DNA of 64,000 bases, taken from NCBI RefSeq assembly GCF_052030545.1, contig NZ_JBPDIH010000004.1:124001-188000 (forward strand), in the 5' to 3' direction. This stretch comes from CANMXU01 sp052030545 (GTDB taxonomy: Bacteria; Pseudomonadota; Gammaproteobacteria; Enterobacterales; Alteromonadaceae). The position numbers and the translations under genes are program-made. Under the pieces are notes generated by a model. It searched no databases. It was given only the letters and a program-made list of their open reading frames with translations, and was not told where the DNA came from. Of the stretch, positions 1 to 6,680 are shown piece by piece (within the stretch, counting starts at the first letter, position 1; every line of letters begins with the position of its first letter).

Positions 1-419
1 AAACCTTATGTTTGCGCATGGAGCGTCATTGTGAAAATGCCCTAAAAGTTGCAAATTACTTAAATGATCACGAAAAAGTCACTTGGGTTAATTATGCCGG
101 CTTAGAAAGCAGTCCATATCATCAGCTTGCCCACACCATGTGTCAGGGCAAAGCCTCAGGTATTTTAAGCTTTGGCATTAAAGGTGGTAGTGAAGCGGGT
201 GGAAAATTCATCGATGCACTGCAAATGATTTTACGCTTAGTGAACATTGGTGATGCAAAATCTCTTGCTTGTCACCCTGCCTCAACCACTCACAGACAAT
301 TGAACCCACAAGAGTTAAAATCTGCGGGCGTTTCTGAAGAATTAGTGCGTATTTCAGTGGGGATAGAAGATGTTGACGATATTATTGCTGATATCGAACA
401 AGCGTTAGCTAAGGTATAA
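1..419 (+). CDS. metY: O-acetylhomoserine sulfhydrylase, C-terminal part (5' truncated by window edge)
   Basis: This is the C-terminal third of a PLP-dependent Cys/Met-metabolism enzyme, about 138 residues in frame from base 3. The stretch SLACHPASTTHRQL, the motif GGSEAGGKFIDAL and the end SAGVSEELVRISVGIED are typical of O-acetylhomoserine aminocarboxypropyltransferase (direct sulfhydrylation of O-acetylhomoserine to homocysteine). The PLP lysine lies outside the window. The reading frame is open to the left edge, so the TTG and ATG near base 12-20 are internal codons, not starts. Methionine gamma-lyase or cystathionine gamma-synthase are less likely because the HPASTTH and LVRISVGIED wording fits MetY best. 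It ends in TAA, followed by a strong hairpin. Confidence 0.85.
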   Translation, partial: TLCLRMERHCENALKVANYLNDHEKVTWVNYAGLESSPYHQLAHTMCQGKASGILSFGIKGGSEAGGKFIDALQMILRLVNIGDAKSLACHPASTTHRQLNPQELKSAGVSEELVRISVGIEDVDDIIADIEQALAKV

Positions 420-441
420 CTTTTATCACTCCGATAATATA

Positions 442-498
442 ATCAGTTACATACAAAGCCAGTTGGTGCATCAATGACTGGCTTTGTATGTAACTGAT
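442..498. terminator. Long perfect hairpin between convergent genes
   Basis: Two 22-nt arms (442-463 and 477-498) are perfect inverted copies around a 13-nt loop. The stem lies between the 3' ends of metY (+) and the DUF3465 gene (-). There is no T-run on either strand, so it may work as a bidirectional terminator or as an mRNA 3'-end stabilising hairpin. Confidence 0.6.
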
Positions 499-519
499 TC
501 TCGACTGAGCATTGGCTGA

Positions 520-801
520 TTATTGATAAATTTTCCCTTGATACTTTATCCAACCATCAGAGTGTTTACCGTGCGGATCTTTATGAGTCCAGTGCACCAT
601 ACCGCCACGATTATTCCAAATAAACTCGCCCTGAAAACTGATTTTAGCTCCCACTTTTAGCTGGCCAATTTTCCCCGAAATATCAATATTGTGAATCACT
701 AACACCGTTTTATGATTAGTCAGTTGCACAACAAAGCGCTGATGCTTAGCTCCTTGAACATCATCAGGTAAAATTGTTTTAATAAAACCAGACGCTCTCA
801 T
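520..801 (-). CDS. DUF3465 family protein, N-terminally short
   Basis: The 93-aa product has the signature of DUF3465: ILPDD near residue 10, KHQRFVVQL, HNIDISGKI, and the C-terminal GGMVHWTHKDPHGKHSDGWI block. Function is unknown; known members are normally secreted or periplasmic, with a signal peptide and some 20-30 more residues before the LPDD motif. Here an in-frame stop lies six codons upstream of the ATG, so no signal peptide can be encoded. Either the 5' end is lost (decaying gene) or this is a cytoplasmic short form. The start is uncertain because there is no clear Shine-Dalgarno. The gene ends against the large hairpin it shares with metY. Confidence 0.65.
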   Translation of the reverse strand: MRASGFIKTILPDDVQGAKHQRFVVQLTNHKTVLVIHNIDISGKIGQLKVGAKISFQGEFIWNNRGGMVHWTHKDPHGKHSDGWIKYQGKIYQ

Positions 802-850
802 GCGATTAACTCGTCTTTAAAAATGGTTAAGCCGGTAAAATTTACACGTA

Positions 851-888
851 AAAAAAGCTAAGCTACCAAAAAAGTAACTTAGCTTTTT
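851..888. terminator. Bidirectional A/T-flanked terminator
   Basis: A 15-bp stem with one mismatch, built on AAGCTAAG/CTTAGCTT and flanked by A6 and T5, lies downstream of the DGC gene (-). It should terminate transcription from the minus strand and protect the DUF3465 gene from read-through. Confidence 0.7.
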
Positions 889-909
889 CACATGATATTC
901 ATTTGAGGT

Positions 910-1293
910 TTAATCTTTAGAGAAGCTAAGACCTGCTTTGAATAAGTCTTCATAAATATTATTCATCGCAATACTGTTTTCGGTAAGCGAGTCTTGCCAT
1001 TTGCTGCGTTTTTCAAAACCAAATTGACTAATATCATAATAATGACTCGGTGTTAGGTCACAAGCATCTAAACACGCTTTAGTACAAGCAAGTGAACAGC
1101 CGTCAATCGCGATGATAGGACGCCCTGATTTTGCCATTGCTTCAATTGGGCCAACTTTACCTATAACACCAGAAATACAAGACATCTCAGCAATGCCATC
1201 ACTGTCCATGTTTAAGGCAATATCATGAGCCATACGTGCAAGGTTAGAACACCCTGAACATGAATACACAATAGGCTTTTTATTATCGGCCAT
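910..1293 (-). CDS. DGC-domain putative zinc-binding protein
   Basis: This 127-aa protein matches the DGC family (putative zinc-binding). It has CSGC at residues 12-15, EMSCISGV around C39, and the name-giving IDGCSLACTKACLDAC with cysteines 66, 70, 74 and 78. Seven conserved cysteines suggest binding of Zn or another metal; the biochemical function of the family is not established. There is no signal peptide or TM segment, so it is probably cytoplasmic. It stands alone and is likely expressed from an FNR-type promoter just upstream (box at 1353-1366), suggesting induction when oxygen is low. Confidence 0.8.
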   Translation of the reverse strand: MADNKKPIVYSCSGCSNLARMAHDIALNMDSDGIAEMSCISGVIGKVGPIEAMAKSGRPIIAIDGCSLACTKACLDACDLTPSHYYDISQFGFEKRSKWQDSLTENSIAMNNIYEDLFKAGLSFSKD

Positions 1294-1325
1294 AAAAACT
1301 TCTCTGTTAAAAATACTATTTTTGT

Positions 1326-1366
1326 ATTTTATGGCTAATGAACAAAAGTGTTTTGATTTAAATCAA
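1326..1366 (-). promoter_or_regulatory. FNR/Anr-type box and promoter for the DGC gene
   Basis: Positions 1353-1366 read TTGATTTAAATCAA, a perfect palindromic match to the FNR consensus TTGAT-N4-ATCAA. On the minus strand a -10-like TAAAAT lies at 1326-1331. A start near 1319 would place the box centre at about -41, the class II activator position. The DGC start codon is at 1293. Seen: both motifs and their spacing. Inferred: oxygen-dependent activation. Confidence 0.65.
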
Positions 1367-1618
1367 CTGTTCGACAGGCAGAGCAAATAAACCACAATTT
1401 TTATAAGGATTATTACATTTTCCAACAGAATAAAATTTATCGTCACATATTCGCTCATAAAACACACAACATTTCAAATTTAGCCGTATTTTTCAATTTA
1501 GCGATGGGTTCAGTTAAGAAGCTAGTGATGATTAGTCCTAGATTAGGAAAAACTGGGCGCTGTAACGCAAAAAGGCAGCTCAAGAAATCCACGACAATTA
1601 TAAAATCTAAGCCAAGAG
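1367..1618. other. Gene-free stretch
   Basis: This AT-rich stretch lies upstream of the FNR-type promoter and downstream of the membrane-protein gene. I see no credible ORF, RNA gene or repeat in it. Confidence 0.5.
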
Positions 1619-1643
1619 AAAGGGAGCATAATCGCTCCCTTTT
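1619..1643. terminator. Terminator of the membrane-protein gene
   Basis: Nine-bp arms AAAGGGAGC (1619-1627) and GCTCCCTTT (1634-1642) flank a 6-nt loop. It sits downstream of the minus-strand gene ending at 1676 and carries short T-rich flanks on both strands. Confidence 0.7.
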
Positions 1644-1675
1644 AAAATAATAACATTATTGTTAAACATTATGAC

Positions 1676-2104
1676 TTAGCTGATCCACGCTTCTTTTTGA
1701 CACTTGTTGGCAAATAGTAATAACGCTACAGCAATTACGATAATCATCACAGGCATCACTAAACCACCAGGACCAAATACCGTCAGTGCGTCACTTAAAA
1801 CAAAAGCGTTGAACATTTGCACGGCAACACCAACTAACGATAATTGAAAAAGCTTAATTGCCCATACCTTTTTTAAAAATAAAGCAATACAGCCAAGCGT
1901 GCCCGCAATCACGGCAATGCCAAAGGCAATGTTTGCCCAAAGCGGCGTATTCAAGTGCATATTTTGTTGCTCTGCGGGTAATTGTGCTATTGCTTCTGGT
2001 GTCATCATCATTTGACCCACAAACGCCATTACCCCCATTAAATTCCATACAATGGCAAATACCACGACAATCGTAAACCAAGCCGGAACTGTTCTTTCTT
2101 GCAT
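1676..2104 (-). CDS. Small four-helix inner-membrane protein
   Basis: The 142-aa protein has four predicted hydrophobic segments (about residues 8-30, 56-76, 84-104 and 114-136) and a short polar loop rich in Met, Gln and Pro between the first and second. The topology resembles small integral membrane proteins of marine gammaproteobacteria that are sometimes labelled sugar transporter without evidence. No motif here supports a transport substrate. It is monocistronic with its own terminator. Function unknown. Confidence 0.6.
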   Translation of the reverse strand: MQERTVPAWFTIVVVFAIVWNLMGVMAFVGQMMMTPEAIAQLPAEQQNMHLNTPLWANIAFGIAVIAGTLGCIALFLKKVWAIKLFQLSLVGVAVQMFNAFVLSDALTVFGPGGLVMPVMIIVIAVALLLFANKCQKEAWIS

Positions 2105-2553
2105 GAAAACTCCTATGCTTTATAAGTATTATTAGAAGAATAATATGACAGTATTATAAATACTCACCATAATAAATAGTTATTTTGCATCAATATTTTA
2201 TGCCAAATGGGCTAATTAACGCGTTTGATATTTGCTGTTAATCGGCTAGTAAAACTTAACAACATCATCTATAACGTATAGCATCTAACTAATATTTGGC
2301 GACAAATGAAAAACGCCTACTGATAACCTTTCTACTTGTTGATAAGCCGTTCATCATTTGCAAATCAATTAAAGCTCGGTTGTTCGCCGAAGATATCGGG
2401 CACGATATTCTTAGGTAACATCTAACGCTTACTTCACGCACTAAGACTCTGTTAGATAATCTATCGTTCAAAGCACCCACAACCATTTGAGAAAGCCCAA
2501 TAGATTTTTAAATCCCTTTCGGCTGGAAATATTCAGTCTCACGCCATTTAATA
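2105..2553. other. Gene-free region with an inverted-repeat copy
   Basis: About 450 bp with no convincing gene. A 65-codon minus-strand reading frame at 2289-2486 lacks a ribosome site and looks fortuitous. Positions 2489-2535 contain a repeat (TGAGAAAGCCCAA... GGCTGGAAAT) that recurs in inverted, diverged form at about 5025-5072. Confidence 0.45.
2489..2535 (+). repeat. Inverted repeat copy 1 flanking the sialate esterase block
   Basis: It begins TGAGAAAGCCCAA and ends GGCTGGAAAT. The reverse complement of about 5025-5072 begins with the same 13 bases and ends GCTGGAAAAT, with a diverged T/A-rich middle. Confidence 0.5.
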
Positions 2554-3090
2554 TTGAATTACAAAATATTGGCGCTTATTTTCAGGATAATGCAGATTTT
2601 CACCAATAAAGATCAGACTACAAAGCTATGTTCTGAGAAAGGAATGCGTCATCGAGTCGTAACGAAACAACCGTTTGAATACAGATATTTATTGAATACT
2701 GTATGTAAAAATTTAGGCCAAATTGAAGTGTTCATTACGCCAGGCCATATTGATGCAGATTGTAAACGTGATGTCCACGCTTATGGTTCAAGAAATATTT
2801 ATATTGCCGGTAATACCTTTAATGACTCAACTAAAATTTCTAAATATTTACATGTGAAAGAAGGTGAGAGCATTGAAGTGGGCACAATGAAAAATGGTAC
2901 TGTTGCCCTAAATGCATTTAATGGCAATGATAATAGTGATGATAAAATACATTTTGACGGTAAAGATGAAGGTACGTGTGATGTAACGATTCTTGCTGGA
3001 CAAGGTATTGTGGAGAGTAATGTTAAAGTATCAAATGTTACTTTTGATTTACCGGCTTGTAGTACAACTAAGCCTAATGTAATTAATTAA
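2554..3090 (+). CDS. Hypothetical protein, start uncertain
   Basis: The open frame of up to 178 codons opens with a TTG; ATG alternatives are at 2590 and 2644. I do not recognise the product. The C-terminal two thirds are polar and Asn/Asp/Gly-rich with regular beta-strand-like alternation (GTMKNGTVALNAFNGNDN, CDVTILAGQGIVESNVKVS) and three cysteines that could form disulfides, as in a secreted beta-rich domain. No signal peptide precedes it, so the real 5' end may be lost. It could be a fragment of a larger cell-surface protein. It lies between inverted repeats together with the sialate esterase gene. Confidence 0.35.
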   Translation: MNYKILALIFRIMQIFTNKDQTTKLCSEKGMRHRVVTKQPFEYRYLLNTVCKNLGQIEVFITPGHIDADCKRDVHAYGSRNIYIAGNTFNDSTKISKYLHVKEGESIEVGTMKNGTVALNAFNGNDNSDDKIHFDGKDEGTCDVTILAGQGIVESNVKVSNVTFDLPACSTTKPNVIN

Positions 3091-3119
3091 TTCATTAGAA
3101 AATAGCTTTGATTTAAAAT

Positions 3120-3148
3120 GACCCTGTAATACATTTTGTAGCAGGGTC
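3120..3148. terminator. Hairpin after the hypothetical gene
   Basis: GACCCTG (3120-3126) and CAGGGTC (3142-3148) form a 7-bp stem 30 bp past the stop codon. There is no T-run, but a run of eight C follows at 3154-3161. Weak terminator candidate. Confidence 0.4.
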
Positions 3149-3161
3149 TCATACCCCCCCC

Positions 3162-3450
3162 TTCAAGTAATATCTAGCACCTGCTTCTTCAAACGCCACT
3201 TAATATTGCATTGCTGTGCTTTTTAAGTATCTAGATCAACAAGACGCTTACACAATAAAGTGGCAATATTTCTCTGCCCGAGGTTAGTCATGCCAATTTT
3301 ATTTTTATACTAAATAAACCTTACAGCCTCAATTGTCTTTAGTTAACAATTAACTTATTATGTAAAACTTATGAGCTACTACTAATATGATTAGCCTATT
3401 AGCGATTGTTATCCATCGTACATAAATAAAAATAAAATCAGGGATATTAA
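3162..3450. other. Intergenic region upstream of sialate esterase
   Basis: AT-rich and without an ORF. It presumably holds the promoter of the esterase gene. A Shine-Dalgarno-like AGGGA lies about 8 nt before the ATG at 3451. No operator was recognised. Confidence 0.4.
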
Positions 3451-4857
3451 ATGTTAAAAAAAAGCTACCTTGTTGCCATTGTTCTTTGGGGAATGATCAG
3501 TACATGTAACGCCCAAACGTCGGTTCCTTCGTTCTTTCAGAACGGTATGGTATTGCAACAAAATAATGAAACTGCTTTTTGGGGGTTTGATAAAGCACAT
3601 AAAAAAGTAACCATTGAAACATCGTGGGGTGTTAAAACCTCAGCAATCACCAATAATAATGGCGTTTGGCGAGTAAAATTAAATACTCCAAGTACCGACT
3701 TTAAAAAACATCATATTAAAGTACAAGGAAGTAGCAAATTAACTGTGAGTGATATTTTACTTGGCGAAGTGTGGTTTGCATCCGGTCAATCAAATATGGC
3801 AATGCGTGTTGAAGGTTCATTGAATCAACCAATCATTGGTAGTAATGACGCTATTTTAACCTCAGAAAATGATCACGTAAGAATGTTTTACGCAGAGCTT
3901 ACATCAACACCAACAGAACAAAATGACATCAAAGGACAATGGCAATCTGCGTCGCAAGCGACTACAGGTAGTTTTAGTGCGGTTGGCTATTTTTTTGCAC
4001 GAAAATTACAACAAGTACTAAAAGTGCCCATCGGTATTGTTCATTCTTCATGGGGAGGGTCGCCAGTTGAAGCATGGCTGCCTGCCGAGGTACTAAAAAG
4101 CTATAAAGGCTATTCATACGAAACGGTTTTAGCCGGTGAACAGCCATCGCCAAAGAGACCATCGCACTTATACAATGCCATGGTTCATCCATACTTAGGG
4201 CTGACGATACGAGGTATTTTATGGTATCAAGGTGAGGCTAACTGGAAGCAACCAAAAGAATATCAAACACTTTTCCCTGCCATGATTAATTCATGGCGTG
4301 AACGATGGCAACAACCAGAATTGCCATTTTACTTTGTGCAAATTTCACCTAAATCGCATCGTGAAGGTAATTCAGCCTATCTGCGCGAAGCACAGTTACT
4401 TACAATGAAAAATGTAAGTAACACGGGTATGGCGGTAATCTTAGATATTGGTGAATGTGCCAATATCCACCCTTCTCAAAAGCAAGGCGTTGGAGAGCGC
4501 TTGTCCTATTGGGCATTCAATCAACAATACGGTTATGACAAAGTGCAAAAATCAGGTCCGGTATATCGTTCAATGAGTAAAACAGATAACGGTAGGATCA
4601 CATTGACGTTTGACCATGTACCGCTTGGACTCTCAACTTTCAATAAACCACTAACAGGGTTTGAAATATCAGGTAAAGACAAACAGTTTTACCCTGCCAA
4701 AGCCAAAATAGATTATAAGAAAACAACGGTAACGGTATGGAGTGACAAAGTAAAATCACCTGAAGCTGCACGATACGCGTTTGAAAACTGCCCGGAAGCC
4801 AGCTTGTTCAATACTGCTGGGTTACCAGCGTCATCGTTTAGAACTGACAATTGGTAA
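3451..4857 (+). CDS. Secreted sialate O-acetylesterase (SASA family)
   Basis: This 468-aa SGNH-type hydrolase removes O-acetyl groups from sialic acids or acetylated plant or algal polysaccharides. Residues 1-21 form a signal peptide (KK, hydrophobic core, CNAQ), so it is exported. The catalytic serine is S114 in GQSNM (112-116). The conserved WYQGEAN block is at 258-264, and D332/H340 (DIGECANIH) supply the Asp/His part. An N-terminal beta domain (residues 25-100) resembles the usual jelly-roll-like part of the family. No nan catabolic genes are near, so the substrate is open; xylan or other O-acetyl polysaccharides are plausible. A strong terminator follows. Confidence 0.85.
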   Translation: MLKKSYLVAIVLWGMISTCNAQTSVPSFFQNGMVLQQNNETAFWGFDKAHKKVTIETSWGVKTSAITNNNGVWRVKLNTPSTDFKKHHIKVQGSSKLTVSDILLGEVWFASGQSNMAMRVEGSLNQPIIGSNDAILTSENDHVRMFYAELTSTPTEQNDIKGQWQSASQATTGSFSAVGYFFARKLQQVLKVPIGIVHSSWGGSPVEAWLPAEVLKSYKGYSYETVLAGEQPSPKRPSHLYNAMVHPYLGLTIRGILWYQGEANWKQPKEYQTLFPAMINSWRERWQQPELPFYFVQISPKSHREGNSAYLREAQLLTMKNVSNTGMAVILDIGECANIHPSQKQGVGERLSYWAFNQQYGYDKVQKSGPVYRSMSKTDNGRITLTFDHVPLGLSTFNKPLTGFEISGKDKQFYPAKAKIDYKKTTVTVWSDKVKSPEAARYAFENCPEASLFNTAGLPASSFRTDNW

Positions 4858-4941
4858 ATATAAATGTTGTTTTTAATAGAAACTAAAGTGTCTTTGTAAA
4901 ACTGCTTTGGTTTCGATTTAGTTACTAAGACAAATTGTTGC

Positions 4942-4972
4942 AAGCCGTTAACCGAAGGTTAGTGGCTTTTTT
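4942..4972 (+). terminator. Terminator of the sialate esterase gene
   Basis: A GC-containing stem AAGCCGTTAACC / GGTTAGTGGCTT (with G-T pairs) around a short GAA loop is followed by T6, a classical rho-independent terminator about 85 bp past the stop. Confidence 0.75.
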
Positions 4973-5024
4973 GGTACTGTACTGGCATTGAATTATACTA
5001 AATTCATTAATAACTTGAGCCATT

Positions 5025-5072
5025 TTCCAGCGGGAAATTTTTAAAACCTTTTGGGCTTTCTCAGATTGTGAA
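5025..5072 (-). repeat. Inverted repeat copy 2 flanking the sialate esterase block
   Basis: The reverse complement starts TGAGAAAGCCCAA and ends GCTGGAAAAT, matching 2489-2535 in opposite orientation. The two copies bracket the hypothetical gene and the esterase. Confidence 0.5.
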
Positions 5073-5168
5073 CTGGCATTGTTTAAAACACTACCTGCCC
5101 CAGTAAATTAATAGTATTAAAATGCGTCAATGCCTTATGTGAACAATAATGCTAAATCAGCAACTTTG

Positions 5169-5822
5169 CTATTGCTTATAAATATCCTCAGGTTTTAATT
5201 TTAAGACTTTACGTTCAGACTTAGGCTTTTCAGCCGCTTTTTTGTTTGGGTTAACGTAAATTTTGCTCGCTTGTGGACGAGCATTTTTATACGACATGTT
5301 TTGCGCTTGTTCTGTCGTTTCGTCTTTAGCGTCACTGCGTTTACTGATAAACTTTTCAGGACGCTTAACAAAGTATTTTTTCTCTAAGCCTTGCAATAAA
5401 TTACGCAGCACTTGGTCTTTACATTGGCGAAAATGTTTGTGATCAGGTTTTCTTGAAAATGCACTTAATTCAGGTTTGCTTAAACGAAAATCAACAGAGG
5501 CGAGGATCTCAATGATATCTTCGGCTTTTAAGTTCAGCGCAATTTTTAACTTAGTTAAAATAATATTGTTGTTAATACGCTTTTCTGGCGCAGGTTGCGG
5601 GCCTTCTTTTTTGCCACGTTTGTCATTAATCAGACCATTTAAAAAGATGGCAAGTTGTGTATCGGGTAAATTCACCGCTTCAGCATCATCTTCTTTTTTT
5701 AACCAATTACTTACTTGCTCTCGGCTTACGTCACTTTCTGCAAGCGCAAATATTGCGATCATTTTTTTATCGTTAAAGTTAAAGGTATATCGCAAGCGGC
5801 GTAAAACGTCATTATTGGTCAA
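5169..5822 (-). CDS. yehS: DUF1456 family protein (YehS-like)
   Basis: The 217-aa protein carries two copies of the DUF1456 repeat: residues 1-70 (NNDVLRRLRYTFNFNDKKMIAIF) and about 84-150 (NNNIILTKLKIALNLKAEDIIEIL...FRLSKPELSAFSRKPDHKHFRQCKDQVLRNLLQGL). The family is widespread in gammaproteobacteria (E. coli YehS) and of unknown function. The C-terminal 65 residues are a Lys/Arg-rich, probably disordered tail, longer than in E. coli, suggesting contact with nucleic acid. It is monocistronic. The start ATG is the only sensible choice. Confidence 0.8.
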   Translation of the reverse strand: MTNNDVLRRLRYTFNFNDKKMIAIFALAESDVSREQVSNWLKKEDDAEAVNLPDTQLAIFLNGLINDKRGKKEGPQPAPEKRINNNIILTKLKIALNLKAEDIIEILASVDFRLSKPELSAFSRKPDHKHFRQCKDQVLRNLLQGLEKKYFVKRPEKFISKRSDAKDETTEQAQNMSYKNARPQASKIYVNPNKKAAEKPKSERKVLKLKPEDIYKQ

Positions 5823-5978
5823 AGCATTGTCCTAATTACAGTGGAGCTCTAAAAATTGTTTAACATTTTAACAGAACTCGCCTGCTATGTGGCAACAAAT
5901 CAACGTTAGGAACAAAAGAAAACAAAAACCTATCAAACGTAAGCTTTTGCTTTCTTATTCGTTTAGCTGTTAATTGAG

Positions 5979-6458
5979 TTAATGATAAACCTCGCGGCTA
6001 AAGCTAATGTGTTTACCTTGTGCCATCATGCGCTGATAGCCCTCTTTGTCTAAACAAATTAAGGTTTGGTGATCGCCTGCTTCAATATAAACTTGCTCTA
6101 ACTGGTCGAGTTGCTTTTCACAGACTACATGCACATTGTAAGCGTCTCCAATTGGTGGCACTGCGCCATGTTCGCAATCATTAAAACGCTGGTAGACTTG
6201 ATGCTCTTTCATTAGGCGATAACTGGCCTGCATTTCATCATTAAGCGCTGATAAACTGATTTTATGATTAGCGGGCAGAACGGCCATAACACTTTTACCT
6301 TGATGATCTTCAAGCATTACCGCTTTTGCCAATTCATTTAACGGAATATTAGCTGAAATTGCAGTCGCGATAGAGCTGCCAGTATGAAAGTGCGGCACTA
6401 CATGGTAGTTAATATGGTGTTCATTTAAATAGGTCTGTAAACGAGTAGGAATAGTCAT
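5979..6458 (-). CDS. YbaK/EbsC-family aminoacyl-tRNA deacylase
   Basis: The 159-aa protein is a single YbaK domain, the fold that hydrolyses mischarged tRNAs (ProX/YbaK/INS editing). Supporting motifs are the N-terminal TYLNEHHINYHVVPHFHT, the KAVMLEDHQGKSVMAVLPANHKISL core with the conserved lysine K45, and the GAVPPIG loop. Free-standing members clear Ala-tRNA(Pro), Cys-tRNA(Pro) or similar; which tRNA is used here cannot be read from sequence. A good Shine-Dalgarno (AAGGAGG) precedes the ATG. It is divergent from mfd. Confidence 0.8.
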   Translation of the reverse strand: MTIPTRLQTYLNEHHINYHVVPHFHTGSSIATAISANIPLNELAKAVMLEDHQGKSVMAVLPANHKISLSALNDEMQASYRLMKEHQVYQRFNDCEHGAVPPIGDAYNVHVVCEKQLDQLEQVYIEAGDHQTLICLDKEGYQRMMAQGKHISFSREVYH

Positions 6459-6680
6459 AAGGCATCCTCCTTAAATGGATCCCACAGGTAAGTATAGATT
6501 CTGTTTAGAAAACAACCAAGCCTTAGGCGTAGTTGCCGTGTTATTTATGCCATTTATAGTAAAAGGCTTAGCAAGACTGCCGATTTTTTGTTTAATTTAC
6601 TCGCACTAACAGTAGCACTTTTTACCTGCCTTAATTAGAATGTGCTGCGCTGTTATTATTCTTTTACTATTCGGAAAAAC

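Noticed and set aside
12..419. Complete small gene starting at base 12 or 18
   Set aside because: The frame is open to the left edge and matches only the C-terminal part of MetY.
2289..2486. 65-codon minus-strand frame
   Set aside because: No ribosome site, no recognisable domain, and it lies in a repeat-bearing gene-free region.
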